A stretch of DNA of 64,000 nt from Lewinellaceae bacterium (GCA_020636405.1 JACJXW010000006.1:434001-498000), one strand, 5' to 3'; counted from the first letter of the stretch, positions 38,143-47,080 are shown. Notes: generated by a model not told the origin, from the sequence alone. Translations and numbers: made by a program.

Positions 38143-39471
38143 TTAAACCAGCAATCGGATCGGGTCCTCCAGAATGTCCGCCAGGGTCTGCAGGAACTGG
38201 GCGCCGGTAGCGCCGTCCACTACGCGGTGGTCGCAGGAAAGGGTGACCTTCATTATGTTGCCGATGAGGATCTCCCCGTTTTTGACTATAGGCTTTTGAA
38301 CGATAGCCCCTACGGCCAGGATACAGGCATCCGGCGGGTTGATGATGCCGGTGAACTCTTCGATGCCGAACATGCCCAGGTTGGAAACAGTGAAGGTGTT
38401 GCCTTCCATCTGGTCGGGTTGAAGCTTCCGCTTCTTGGCCAGGCCGGCCAGTTCCTTGACCTCTACGTTGATCTGGGAGAGGGTTTTCATATCGGTGTAG
38501 CGGAGGACGGGCACCAACAGGCCATCTTCGACCGCTACGGCCACGCCGACGTTCACATCTTTATTGATACGGATCTTATCTCCCTGCCAGGAGGAATTGA
38601 CCGCCGGGTGCAGGCGCAGCGCGGCAGCGACGGCCTTGATCACCAGGTCGTTGAAAGAGATCTTGGTGGGCGCCACATCTTTTAGGCGTTCGCGCAGCTG
38701 GACGGCTCTGTCCATATTGATCTCCCGCTTCAGGTAGAAATGAGGAGCGGTGAATTTGCTCTCGCTGAGGCGGCGGGCGATGGTCTTGCGCATCTGGCTG
38801 ATGGGCTTTTCCTCGTAGTTGGCGCCACCGGCACTGAAGGCGAAAGGCACCACCTGGGGCGCTTGCTCTTTCGGCGCTTCCTCTTTTGCCGGTTGGGCGG
38901 CCGGCGCCGAAGCAGGTGCGGGAGGAGCGGCCTGTGGAGCGGCCACTTTTTTCTCTACGGCTTCTTCAACGTCGCGTTTCACGATCCGCCCGCCGTCGCC
39001 GGAGCCCGATACATTGGCCAGGTCTATGCCGGCCTCTTTGGCTATACTGCGGGCTAAGGGAGAAGCTTTCACGCGCTTGTCATCTGCAGCTGCTTCAGCC
39101 GGTGCCGCGACCTGGGATGGCTCTGCTACCTGCTTGGCCTCTTTGGTTTGCCCCTCGTCAGTAGAGGCAGAAGCTCCTTCACCGCCACCGTTACTGCCGC
39201 CTTCGGCCTGAGCAATAGCTTTTTTCCAGTCTTCCCCTTTCTGTCCGATCACGGCTATGATACCGTCAATAGGTACCGGGCCTTCTTTAACTGCAATATG
39301 TAAGAGTACGCCATCGAAATAACTGTCCAGTTCCATCGTGGCCTTATCGGTCTCTACTTCCGCCAGGGTTTCCCCTGCTTCCACTTCTTCTCCTTCAGAT
39401 TTCAGCCAGCTGACGATGTTGCCCTCCTCCATTGTGTCGCTCATTCGGGGCATGCGTATGACTTCTGCCAT
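38143..39471 (-). CDS. pdhC: Pyruvate dehydrogenase E2, dihydrolipoamide acetyltransferase
   Basis: The 442-residue core of the pyruvate dehydrogenase complex, which transfers acetyl groups from lipoamide to CoA. It has one lipoyl domain with the lipoylated lysine in EVETDKATMELDSYFDG (near residue 43), a Ser/Ala/Glu linker, the E1/E3-binding domain (VKASPLARSIAKEAGIDLANVSGSGDGGRIVKRDV), an Ala/Pro-rich linker, and the acetyltransferase domain ending with the active-site LSCDHRVVDGATGAQFLQ. A 2-oxoisovalerate E2 is the alternative, but the N-terminus MAEVIRMPRMSDTMEEGNI is that of the pyruvate enzyme. E1 and E3 genes are not adjacent. Confidence 0.92.
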   Translation of the reverse strand: MAEVIRMPRMSDTMEEGNIVSWLKSEGEEVEAGETLAEVETDKATMELDSYFDGVLLHIAVKEGPVPIDGIIAVIGQKGEDWKKAIAQAEGGSNGGGEGASASTDEGQTKEAKQVAEPSQVAAPAEAAADDKRVKASPLARSIAKEAGIDLANVSGSGDGGRIVKRDVEEAVEKKVAAPQAAPPAPASAPAAQPAKEEAPKEQAPQVVPFAFSAGGANYEEKPISQMRKTIARRLSESKFTAPHFYLKREINMDRAVQLRERLKDVAPTKISFNDLVIKAVAAALRLHPAVNSSWQGDKIRINKDVNVGVAVAVEDGLLVPVLRYTDMKTLSQINVEVKELAGLAKKRKLQPDQMEGNTFTVSNLGMFGIEEFTGIINPPDACILAVGAIVQKPIVKNGEILIGNIMKVTLSCDHRVVDGATGAQFLQTLADILEDPIRLLV

Positions 39472-39834
39472 GGTTTTTGATTTTGAGTGTTTTTAGGTAT
39501 GGCGCTCCTGATGTATTCAGGACTGACGCCAAAAGTTGGCATAAAAAGTGATTATTCAGTGGTTTATTCAGTCAGGACTACAAAGAAAATGAATATTGGC
39601 CGTTTCCCCAACCTCTCAGGCTTTCTATTGTGAGGATTGATCCATTTAGGGCAGCTTTTCATTTTCCTGATCATTGAATATTGAACAGCATTAGGATGGT
39701 AAGGTTTACAAACGCGTGGCAGTCGCTGTGTATTTATACGGAACATTGGCCGTTGTCCGGTAAAAACAGCGATCGTGTCAGTATAATAAAAACCACAGGA
39801 GGTTTTCACCGGCAATATTCTTATTTTTGCCTTC
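39472..39834. other. 363-base gap between pdhC and recR
   Basis: Holds an imperfect hairpin at 39501-39530 (GGCG..TCCTGA / TCAGGA..CGCC) and a plus-strand -7 element TATTTTTG at 39822-39829, only five bases before the recR ATG. I see no gene or other signal in the rest. Confidence 0.5.
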
Positions 39835-40449
39835 ATGAATTTCTCGTCCAGATTTATAGAAGAAGCCGTTAACGCTTTTGCCAGCCTGCCCGGGATTGGA
39901 AAAAAAACGGCGCTGCGGCTCGTCCTGCACCTGGTGAAGCAACAACCGGAGATTGCCGTGCAGTTTGCCGAGGCTATCGTGAAGATGCGCCGCAACATCA
40001 GAGAGTGTGAGCGTTGCCACAATATTTCTGATGACAAGCTGTGCAGCATCTGTGCCAACCGAAGCCGGGACCAAAGCCTGGTGTGCGTAGTGGAAGGGAT
40101 ACGTGACGTAATGGCCATTGAAGGTACCGGACAATACCGGGGGCTGTATCACGTCCTTGGAGGAGTGATCTCTCCCATTGAAGGTATTGGCCCTTCCGAC
40201 CTCAATATTGATTCACTGGTACAGCGGGTTAATGAGGGAGCGGTAAAGGAGATCATTATGGCCATTAGCCCAACCATTGAAGGAGAAACGACGATCTTTT
40301 ATCTATCGAAGAAGCTGCGGGACACCGGCGTGCAGGTCAGTACCATCGCCCGGGGGATCTCATTCGGTGGAGACCTGGAGTACGCGGATGAACTGACCCT
40401 GGGCCGGTCGATCGTTGCAAGGGTGCCTTATAAGGGAGTGAATGAGTGA
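39835..40449 (+). CDS. recR: Recombination mediator RecR
   Basis: The 204-residue partner of RecF/RecO in loading RecA at gaps. It contains the helix-hairpin-helix (FASLPGIGKKTALRLVLHL), a four-cysteine zinc finger (CERCHNISDDKLCSIC) and the Toprim domain (LVCVVEGIRDVMAIEGTGQYRGLYHVLGG...SPIEGIGPSDL), then the Walker-B-like C-terminus. The stop codon lies inside an 8-base tandem repeat shared with the start of the next gene. Confidence 0.95.
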   Translation: MNFSSRFIEEAVNAFASLPGIGKKTALRLVLHLVKQQPEIAVQFAEAIVKMRRNIRECERCHNISDDKLCSICANRSRDQSLVCVVEGIRDVMAIEGTGQYRGLYHVLGGVISPIEGIGPSDLNIDSLVQRVNEGAVKEIIMAISPTIEGETTIFYLSKKLRDTGVQVSTIARGISFGGDLEYADELTLGRSIVARVPYKGVNE

Positions 40450-40459
40450 ATGAGTGAAT
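40436..40459 (+). repeat. GAGTGAAT x3 spanning the recR stop and the next start
   Basis: Three exact 8-base units; the recR TGA is in the first/second unit and the A and T of the following gene's ATG are in the third. Each unit offers an ATG in a different frame that meets TGA after three codons, except the last. Confidence 0.8.
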
Positions 40460-42437
40460 GAAGCTTTCCATAATAATTGTCAACTACAACGTCAAATACT
40501 TTCTGGAGCAAGCCTTGCTTTCTGTGCGCCGTGCATCGCGGGGCCTGGATACAGAGGTATGGGTAGTGGACAATAACTCGGTGGATGATTCCGTGCTCAT
40601 GGTTCGGGAGAAGTTTCCGGAGGTGAAGCTCATTGCCAACAAGCATAACCCCGGCTTTTCGATCGCCAATAATCAGGCCATTCGGCAGTCTTCGGGGGAA
40701 TATGTGCTTTTGCTCAATCCGGATACCCTGGTCGAAGAGGACACCTTCGAAAAGTGCATTGCTTTCATGGATGCCCATCCGGAAGCCGGAGGACTGGGGG
40801 TGCGCATGATCGACGGCAGCGGAAAGTTCCTGCCGGAGTCCAAAAGGGGCTTTCCTTCTCCATGGGTGGCTTTCGCCAAAACCTTCGGGCTGTCCCGCCT
40901 TTTTCCCCGGTCCCGCCTTTTTAATCACTATCATTTGGGCTATCTGGGGGAGAAAGAGGTGCATGAGGTAGAGGTGCTGGCCGGCGCCTTCATGTTGCTG
41001 CGCCGTTCGGTGCTCGATGAGGCCGGCCTGCTGGATGAGGCTTTCTTTATGTACGGTGAAGACATCGACCTGTCGTACCGGATTATACAGGCCGGGTATA
41101 AGAACTATTACTTCCCTGAGGCCACCATTATCCATTACAAGGGGGAGAGCACCAAGAAGGGCAGCCTGAATTATGTCAAGGCATTCTACACGGCCATGAT
41201 CATCTTCGCCCGCAAACACTTCCGGGGGGACAAAGCACGGCTCTTTGTCCTGATGCTACAGGCCGCCATCTATTTCCGGGCACTCGTCACCGTCGTTTCC
41301 GGTTTTTTTAAGAAGGTATACCTGCCGATGCTCGACGGCGCCGTCATTTTTGCCGGATTGGTTTTCCTGAAGAATTTCTGGGCCGTTTATCATTTCCGGG
41401 ACCCGGACTACTACGACAACTCTTTTCTGTACTTTAATGCTCCTTTGTATATTACGATCTGGCTGGCAACGGTTTACTTCAGTGGGGGATACGATCAGCA
41501 TTTCAGCATCCGGCGGCTGGTACGCGGGTTATTGGCAGGAACGGTGCTGCTCGCTGCTGTTTATGGTTTTCTGGACCTGGAGTATCGTACCTCCCGTGCG
41601 TTGATCTTGCTGGGCGCCTTGTGGGCTGCCCTTTCTACGGCGGCCCTGCGTTTCCTGCTTCATTTTTTGAGGTTTGGCAATTTCAACCTGGGCATGAATA
41701 AAGTCAAAAAACTGGTGATCGTCGGGTCGCAGGAAGAGAGCGAGCGCGTGCAACGGCTGTTACACCTGGCGCAGGTCCAGAAGAATTTCATCGGCACCGT
41801 TGCTCCCTGGCCCGACGCCGATGCTCAGGTTTATCTCAGTAGCCTGCCGCAGTTGGACGAGGTGGTGCAGATATACAGGATAGAAGAGGTCATCTATTGC
41901 TCGAAGGACGTCAGTGCTCAGGATATTATGAGCTGGATGGCCCGCCTGGGGCCGTCGATCGACTATAAGATCGTGCCTCAGGAGAGCCTCAGTATTATTG
42001 GCAGCAGTTCAAAAAATACGGCGGGGGAGTTGTATACCATTGATATTCAGTATGGGATCGCACAGCCACGCAGCCGGCGCAACAAGCGCCTGGCGGATCT
42101 GGGGCTGGCCTTGTTCTTCCTGCTTTGTTCTCCCTTGCTGATGGGGTTGGTGGAGCGTCCGGGCGGGTTGCTGCGCAACATTTTCAGCGTTCTGGCGGGC
42201 CGCCGTTCCTGGGTGGGCTATGCACCCGAAGGGCAGGAGGCCGGGAACCTGCCGGCCATTCGCCCGGGCGTGCTTTCTCCCCTCGATGCCCTTAGCCTCA
42301 CCAACCTGGATGCTCCTACGGTACAACGCCTGAACTTTTTCTACGCTAAAGACTACCACATCAGCAAAGACCTGGATATAGCCTGGCAGGGCCTCCGGCA
42401 GTTGGGGCGAGAGGATAGCCTACCCCTTAAAATGTAG
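40458..42437 (+). CDS. Family 2 glycosyltransferase fused to a degenerate sugar-phosphotransferase-like region
   Basis: Membrane protein of 659 residues. Residues 1-250 are a GT2 (rhamnosyltransferase-type) domain: LSIIIVNYNVKYFLEQALLSV, WVVDNNSVDDS, NPGFSIANNQAI, LLLNPDTLVE, AGAFMLLRRSVLDEAGLLDEAFFMYGEDIDLSYR. Four or five transmembrane helices follow (265-400). Then comes a Rossmann-like segment (KKLVIVGSQEESERVQRLL ... RIEEVIYCSKDVS) like the nucleotide-binding part of polyprenyl-phosphate sugar transferases. The end RRNKRLADLGLALFFLLCSPLLM...SVLAGRRSWVGY mimics the start and end of their catalytic domain, but the usual catalytic core with KFRSM is missing. So the first half looks active and the second half non-catalytic. 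Probably acts in cell-surface polysaccharide synthesis. Confidence 0.75.
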   Translation: MKLSIIIVNYNVKYFLEQALLSVRRASRGLDTEVWVVDNNSVDDSVLMVREKFPEVKLIANKHNPGFSIANNQAIRQSSGEYVLLLNPDTLVEEDTFEKCIAFMDAHPEAGGLGVRMIDGSGKFLPESKRGFPSPWVAFAKTFGLSRLFPRSRLFNHYHLGYLGEKEVHEVEVLAGAFMLLRRSVLDEAGLLDEAFFMYGEDIDLSYRIIQAGYKNYYFPEATIIHYKGESTKKGSLNYVKAFYTAMIIFARKHFRGDKARLFVLMLQAAIYFRALVTVVSGFFKKVYLPMLDGAVIFAGLVFLKNFWAVYHFRDPDYYDNSFLYFNAPLYITIWLATVYFSGGYDQHFSIRRLVRGLLAGTVLLAAVYGFLDLEYRTSRALILLGALWAALSTAALRFLLHFLRFGNFNLGMNKVKKLVIVGSQEESERVQRLLHLAQVQKNFIGTVAPWPDADAQVYLSSLPQLDEVVQIYRIEEVIYCSKDVSAQDIMSWMARLGPSIDYKIVPQESLSIIGSSSKNTAGELYTIDIQYGIAQPRSRRNKRLADLGLALFFLLCSPLLMGLVERPGGLLRNIFSVLAGRRSWVGYAPEGQEAGNLPAIRPGVLSPLDALSLTNLDAPTVQRLNFFYAKDYHISKDLDIAWQGLRQLGREDSLPLKM

Positions 42438-42441
42438 GGCC

Positions 42442-42816
42442 TCAATTCTGCCCCCCTTGGCCCTTGGGCTTATTCATCTTTTTCTGCTCCTTTTCCGCTT
42501 TTTTCTGCATTTTGATAGCTTTTTCCTGTTGTTTACGGGCCTTTTCCTGCTGTTTCATGGCTTTTTGCTGTGTCTTCTTTTGTTTGGCCAGCTCTTTTTC
42601 CTGTTTTTGCAGTTGCTTCTCCTGCTGAGCGAGTTTCTTTTCCTGTTTCTTCAGTTGCTTCTCCTGCTTTTGCATTTGTTTTTCCTGCTTTTGCATTTCC
42701 TTCTTCTGCTTCGCTTCCTGTTCCATTTTTTCCTTACCGGGGTCTACCTGAGCAGAGGCGTTGAATGCAAAGAGCGGCAAGCCAAGAATGGCGGCCAGTG
42801 CGATTAACTTTTTCAT
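42442..42816 (-). CDS. Secreted Lys/Gln/Glu-rich coiled-coil protein
   Basis: The 124-residue protein has a cleavable signal peptide (MKKLIALAAILGLPLFAFNASAQ) and then a nearly pure K/Q/E sequence with a heptad-like recurring KQEKQxxKQEKxL unit for about 80 residues. It ends in PKGQGGQN. A single charged helix or coiled coil in the periplasm is expected. No function can be assigned; sequences this simple also arise by repeat expansion. Its stop is five bases from the convergent glycosyltransferase stop. Confidence 0.65.
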   Translation of the reverse strand: MKKLIALAAILGLPLFAFNASAQVDPGKEKMEQEAKQKKEMQKQEKQMQKQEKQLKKQEKKLAQQEKQLQKQEKELAKQKKTQQKAMKQQEKARKQQEKAIKMQKKAEKEQKKMNKPKGQGGQN

Positions 42817-42960
42817 GATTTTTCATTTGATGGTTCATTAGAAAAACGAACGAATCGGCGCTTCTGTTTTCCACAGGAAAATTAGTTGTATTTTCGGATC
42901 CGGGCAATGAGAGCGGTCATACTCTCCAGGGTTTAAATAATTCTTAACAGGGCCTTTTAC

Positions 42961-43329
42961 CTAGAAGAAGCGGGCGAGCAGTTCCTGGGTGGCTTTAGCC
43001 TTCATTTCATCGTACGCTTCTCTTTGCCGGGCATCGAGCAGAGGGAATAGTTCCTCTTCCTTTTCTTTATTGATGCTCCGGATGCGAAAGTATGCCGACA
43101 CTTTGTTCATCCCGGTATCGATCACTTCCTTTTGAATGCGGCGGGCGTATTTCAAATTGAGGGCGTGTATGCTGTCGATCTGGTTAGGGCGAAGTCCCAG
43201 TCCTTCCTCCATTTTACCGGTCATGCGGCTGGCTCGTTCTTCAGGCGTGCCATATTCAGCGGGGCTCTGAGCGGATAGCCAGCTCACCTGTAGGAAGAAA
43301 AGGGGAAGCAGGAAGATCAGGTTTTTCAT
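42961..43329 (-). CDS. Small secreted Spy/LTxxQ-like protein
   Basis: The 122-residue protein has a signal peptide (NLIFLLPLFFLQVSWLSAQ) followed by an all-helical domain: TPEERASRMTGKMEEGLGLRPNQIDSIHALNLKYARRIQKEV ... EELFPLLDARQREAYDEMKAKATQELL. The pattern of helix, L-x-P-x-Q, helix and RQREAYD matches the CpxP/Spy-like periplasmic proteins of Bacteroidota. Those in E. coli act as chaperones or metal/stress sensors; here only the fold class is inferred. Confidence 0.6.
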   Translation of the reverse strand: MKNLIFLLPLFFLQVSWLSAQSPAEYGTPEERASRMTGKMEEGLGLRPNQIDSIHALNLKYARRIQKEVIDTGMNKVSAYFRIRSINKEKEEELFPLLDARQREAYDEMKAKATQELLARFF

Positions 43330-43426
43330 CCAGGATTATTTATTGGGAATTAAATTGAGTTTCCGGCCTTCTAAATGACGCCAAAATGGGCTTGAGCGCA
43401 GATAGGGGGCCAATCCAAACCAATCA

Positions 43427-44218
43427 TCAAAAATCATAAGCCTGTTCTCTGCGCTTGATCTCGTCAAAAGCCTGACGGTATTCGGGGTGGTTGGTGCCCA
43501 TCCAGGTGTCCCAGAAGTTGAAGTACAGGCCATAATTGCAGCCCGAACGCTGATGGTGCATATTGTGATGGGTGGAAGTGTTGAACCATTGGAACACAGG
43601 GTGGTGGACGAAACCGGCGGGAAAGAGTTCATACCCCAGGTGGCCGATCACATTCCAAACCAGGGACCAGGCCGCCAGCAAGAACAACGCCAGAGGGTGG
43701 AGCGGAATAACGAAAGCCGCCAGAGGGATGACGGCAATTTCCGCCACGGCTTCCAGAGGGTGAAAAGACAGCGAAGCCCAGGGCGTTGGGTTATGCGAAA
43801 GGTGGTGGACCCGGTGGAAGATGCGGAACAACTTACGGTGGTGCATCAGGCGGTGTACCCAGTAGAAATAGGTGTCGTGGAGGAATACCAGCAACAGAAA
43901 GGAAAACAGCAGGTAAATCCAGCCAAAAGTGCTGATATCGGTGTAGATCCGGGTGTAGCCGGCCTCCCGCAGGAAGTACAGCCCTACACCGATCAGGGCA
44001 AAGACAAAGGCAGTGTAGAAGGAATGGCGGATCTCACTCAAAATGTTGGGTTTTCCCGGATAGGTTCTCTGGATCCGCGCTTTGGAAAATGCCTTTCTCT
44101 TAATGATATAGAACAAGAGGTAGGCCAGTCCGGCAAACAGGGCGTAGCGTATAAAGATGGCCGCGGCAGTAAGTAGCCAGCCATTGAAAAGCCCGAATTT
44201 TTCGATGAGGAAGTACAT
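43427..44218 (-). CDS. Sterol desaturase / fatty acid hydroxylase superfamily protein
   Basis: Integral membrane di-iron oxygenase of 263 residues with four to five hydrophobic segments. The histidine boxes are HDTYFYWVHRLMHH, FRIFHRVHHLSHNPTPW and NTSTHHNMHHQRSGCNYG, followed by LYFNFWDTWMGTNHPEY. These ligate two irons that hydroxylate or desaturate lipid chains, carotenoids or sterols. The substrate cannot be told from sequence. ATG at 44218. Confidence 0.9.
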   Translation of the reverse strand: MYFLIEKFGLFNGWLLTAAAIFIRYALFAGLAYLLFYIIKRKAFSKARIQRTYPGKPNILSEIRHSFYTAFVFALIGVGLYFLREAGYTRIYTDISTFGWIYLLFSFLLLVFLHDTYFYWVHRLMHHRKLFRIFHRVHHLSHNPTPWASLSFHPLEAVAEIAVIPLAAFVIPLHPLALFLLAAWSLVWNVIGHLGYELFPAGFVHHPVFQWFNTSTHHNMHHQRSGCNYGLYFNFWDTWMGTNHPEYRQAFDEIKRREQAYDF

Positions 44219-44329
44219 GGTATGGATGTTTTGTATGCCCAGGGCTTACCCATAGCATGGCTCGGAGCCATACTATGGGAGCGTCCGGCTTTTCAATTAT
44301 TGTCAGGATTTGAAAAATTAGTATCCCTG

Positions 44330-45070
44330 TCAATAAAGATTCACGTTATACGAATTGCCGTTAATGATAATCGTGGCGCTGCCGTTGCCGTTGAAGACGA
44401 TATCTCCTTCAATAGTTTGTGTATTGTTGCCCGGCCCGGTGATGGTAAGGGTAAAGCCCGCTATACCACTTTGTATGCGCCGGGTGCCCTTATCGATGTT
44501 GAGATTGTCCACTTCGATCAGCAGGGTGCTGGAGAAACTGTTTTGGTTTCGCACCCTGGACTGTTGGGAGCCCTGGCGGGTGTAGGTGCCGTCCAGTACA
44601 TAGTTGGGGCCCTGAATGAGGCTGGAAATGGACCAGTTGCTGTTGGCGCTGTCACTGGATGACATTCGGGCGGTTTCGTAACTTCCTGTTGCGGCTCGCT
44701 GGTAGTCAATGGCTGTAGGAATGTTCAGGGTATTACAATTGACCAGCCAGGACCAGTTGACGGTATAACTGGCCGTCAGGTTGGCCGTGTCGATGGAACG
44801 CGTGAGGGTGGAGTCGAAGGGTTCGCCGCAAGGGCCTCCGTTGCCGCTTTTCTCGGCGTATTCGTCGGCCAGATAAATAGCGTCTTCGAGTTCTGCGCCC
44901 AGGCCCTGAGTGCGGGCCGTAACGGCGCCTTCGACGACGGCTGCCGCTTCTTCTTCCGATATTTGGGGCGTGGGTTCCGGCGTGTCCTCGGCGTTCTTGT
45001 TGCATGCGGAGAGGCTCATACTGATGGCCATCAGAAGTGCCAGGGTGAAAAATCGGGCAGGCGTGTTCAT
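44330..45070 (-). CDS. Putative lipoprotein, unknown function
   Basis: Lipoprotein of 246 residues; signal MNTPARFFTLALLMAISMSLSAC with lipobox Cys23. Next is an acidic linker (EDTPEPTPQISEEEAAAVVEGAV), then a helix with EDAIYLADEYAE, and a beta-rich C-terminal domain with many Asn/Thr/Ser (TYTRQGSQQSRVRNQNSFSSTLLIEVDNLNIDKG ... GDIVFNGNGSATIIINGNSYNVNLY). Two cysteines (GGPCGEPFD, LVNCNTL) could form a disulfide. No family recognised. The ATG at 45070 opens the signal peptide; upstream in-frame codons would spoil it. It is divergent from the histidine kinase gene. Confidence 0.65.
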   Translation of the reverse strand: MNTPARFFTLALLMAISMSLSACNKNAEDTPEPTPQISEEEAAAVVEGAVTARTQGLGAELEDAIYLADEYAEKSGNGGPCGEPFDSTLTRSIDTANLTASYTVNWSWLVNCNTLNIPTAIDYQRAATGSYETARMSSSDSANSNWSISSLIQGPNYVLDGTYTRQGSQQSRVRNQNSFSSTLLIEVDNLNIDKGTRRIQSGIAGFTLTITGPGNNTQTIEGDIVFNGNGSATIIINGNSYNVNLY

Positions 45071-45263
45071 CTTTAATTCATCAATTCTCATGGTTTCCGT
45101 GTTTTGGATTTTGTAATGAATAATTTTGGTTGACAGGGACAAAAGTGCAGGCAGGGAAGCAGGGCGGGAAATTTTTTCAACCAATGGCGGGCAGGTTTCA
45201 ATGATTGGGAGAATGGCGGGTTATTCCCATTCGTTGAGCACCGGTTACCATTGGTTGAAGAGA

Positions 45264-45295
45264 TTGGCAGAGGCCGGCCTTAAATTGTAGCTTTG
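45264..45295 (+). promoter_or_regulatory. Promoter of the LytS/LytTR pair, nearly leaderless
   Basis: TTG at 45264-45266, a 21-base spacer, TAGCTTTG at 45288-45295. The ATG of the kinase begins at 45300, so transcription should start at or next to the start codon. Confidence 0.65.
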
Positions 45296-45299
45296 CGCT

Positions 45300-46361
45300 A
45301 TGGAAATCCAGGCAATAAAAGACAACCGGAGCCTCAAGTTTTGGATACACGTCGGTATCTGGCTTTGCTTTTTAATGGTATACGTCATAATTTTCGGGCG
45401 TTTCCTTTCTACCGAGCTGAGCTTACTGCGTGGTGTGGCCAACATCCTGCCGATGATGCTGATCTTTTACGCCAACCTTTATCTGGTCAACCGATTTCTG
45501 GAACGACGCCGCTACCTGCCCTTTGCCCTGATCAACCTCATTTTGCTGCTTGCGATGGTGAGCTTGCGGGTACACCTCAACCTCCTGTTTCCCGAGATCG
45601 ACCGGGAGCTGTTCCTGGCCAGTGAGCGGACGAGCTGGAGGGCAGGGGCTGCGGTGACCAACATCGCTATACTGGTAGTGAGCACTTTCTACCAGATCCT
45701 GGAGAACCGCTATGCGATCGAGCAGCGCAATCTGGCCACCATCAAAGACCAGCAGGAAGCCCAGTTGCAGTTCCTGAGGGCACAGATCAATCCGCATTTT
45801 CTTTTCAATACCCTCAACAACATCTATTCCCTTGCCGTGGTCAAATCCGACAAGGCCCCGGAGATGGTCCTTCGGCTGTCCAACCTGCTCCGTTACGTAG
45901 TCTACGATGGCCGTTCCGAGTTGGTGGAACTGGAACGCGAAACCCGCCAGATCCAGGAATACATCGAACTGTTCCAGCTGCGCAGTGAAACGCCGCTCGA
46001 CATCAGCTTTGAGCAAAAGGGGCACTCCCGGGGTTTCAAGGTAGAGCCCATGATCCTGATTCCGCTGGTGGAAAACTGCTTCAAACACTGTGATTTCGAC
46101 ACCAATGAGGCGGCATTCGTGCGCATTTTTCTTTCGGTACGCGGCAGGACACTCTCTTTTAATACGCTCAACACCCGAAATGAAGGACAGCAGCAAAAGG
46201 ATAGGGTAGGAGGGGTCGGGCTAGACAATATCCGCCGGAGGTTACAGTTGAAATACGGGAGCCGTTACCGACTGGAGATCACCAAGCCGCAAGGCCAGTT
46301 TGAGGTCAGGCTGGAACTGCAGTTGGAAGGGCCGGAACCGCAAAATACGATAGTCTCATGA
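45300..46361 (+). CDS. LytS-type sensor histidine kinase (His_kinase family)
   Basis: The 353-residue membrane sensor has four transmembrane helices in residues 15-130 (IHVGIWLCFLMVYVIIFG, GVANILPMMLIFYANLYLV, FALINLILLLAMVSL, AGAAVTNIAILVVSTFYQI), then a linker helix. The phosphoacceptor region is LQFLRAQINPHFLFNTLNNIYSLA (His near residue 165). The ATPase domain has PLVENCFKH as the N box and GVGLDNIRRRL as the G box. There is no periplasmic sensory domain, so the signal is probably in or at the membrane. It overlaps the response regulator gene by four bases (ATGA), so the two are translationally coupled. Confidence 0.93.
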   Translation: MEIQAIKDNRSLKFWIHVGIWLCFLMVYVIIFGRFLSTELSLLRGVANILPMMLIFYANLYLVNRFLERRRYLPFALINLILLLAMVSLRVHLNLLFPEIDRELFLASERTSWRAGAAVTNIAILVVSTFYQILENRYAIEQRNLATIKDQQEAQLQFLRAQINPHFLFNTLNNIYSLAVVKSDKAPEMVLRLSNLLRYVVYDGRSELVELERETRQIQEYIELFQLRSETPLDISFEQKGHSRGFKVEPMILIPLVENCFKHCDFDTNEAAFVRIFLSVRGRTLSFNTLNTRNEGQQQKDRVGGVGLDNIRRRLQLKYGSRYRLEITKPQGQFEVRLELQLEGPEPQNTIVS

Positions 46362-47080
46362 AAACGATCAAAACCCTGCTGGTAGACGACGAATACCTGG
46401 CGCTCAACCTGCTGGAGGAGTTCATCAAAAAGGTGCCGGAAATGGAGGTCATAGGCAAGGTGAAATCACCGATCCAGGCCCTGGAGGTTTTGAGCGGGCA
46501 GCCGGCCGACCTCCTATTCCTCGATATTCAGATGCCGACGCTCAGCGGCACCAACCTGTTGCGCACCCTCAAGAACCCGCCGCTTACGGTTTTTACAACG
46601 GCGTATTCTGACTATGCCGTCGAGGCCTTTGGGCTCAATGCGGTGGATTACCTGCTCAAGCCATTTTCGTTCGAGCGTTTTCTGCAGGCGGTCAACAAGG
46701 CAAAGGAGCAGTTGCATTACCTGGGCCGGCCAGGTGAGCAGGCACAACTGGTCCTGCCCCGGGAGAGCCGTGATTTCTTCGCTCTTAAAGTGGATGGAAA
46801 GATCGTGAAAGTGCGCTTTGAGGATATCCTCTTCATTGAAGGGCTCAAAGAATACGTTCGTTTTGTGTGCCGGGACGCCCGCCACGTCACCCTGGAAAGC
46901 CTGAAAAACCTGGAAGAACTGCTGCCTTCCGGCCATTTCCTGCGCGTTCACAAGTCTTACATTGTCGCCAAAGATAAAGTGCAGGCCCTCAACGGCAATA
47001 TGCTGGAGATCGGGGAGTTCAAGATCCCCATCAGCCGGAGCAAAAAGGAGGAAGTAGTACAGTCCCTCTTTTTTGAATGA
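46358..47080 (+). CDS. LytTR family response regulator
   Basis: The 240-residue two-domain regulator. The receiver domain (1-120) has the acidic pair DD at 10-11, phosphoacceptor Asp56 in LLFLDIQMPTLSG, the threonine in FTTAYSDYAVEAF and the lysine in NAVDYLLKPFSFERFL. The LytTR DNA-binding domain (140-240) has FFALKVDGKIVKVRFEDILFIEGLKEYVRFV and FLRVHKSYIVAKDKV. Partner of the upstream kinase. Targets unknown; the divergent lipoprotein at 44330 and the neighbouring genes are candidates. Confidence 0.94.
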   Translation: MKTIKTLLVDDEYLALNLLEEFIKKVPEMEVIGKVKSPIQALEVLSGQPADLLFLDIQMPTLSGTNLLRTLKNPPLTVFTTAYSDYAVEAFGLNAVDYLLKPFSFERFLQAVNKAKEQLHYLGRPGEQAQLVLPRESRDFFALKVDGKIVKVRFEDILFIEGLKEYVRFVCRDARHVTLESLKNLEELLPSGHFLRVHKSYIVAKDKVQALNGNMLEIGEFKIPISRSKKEEVVQSLFFE

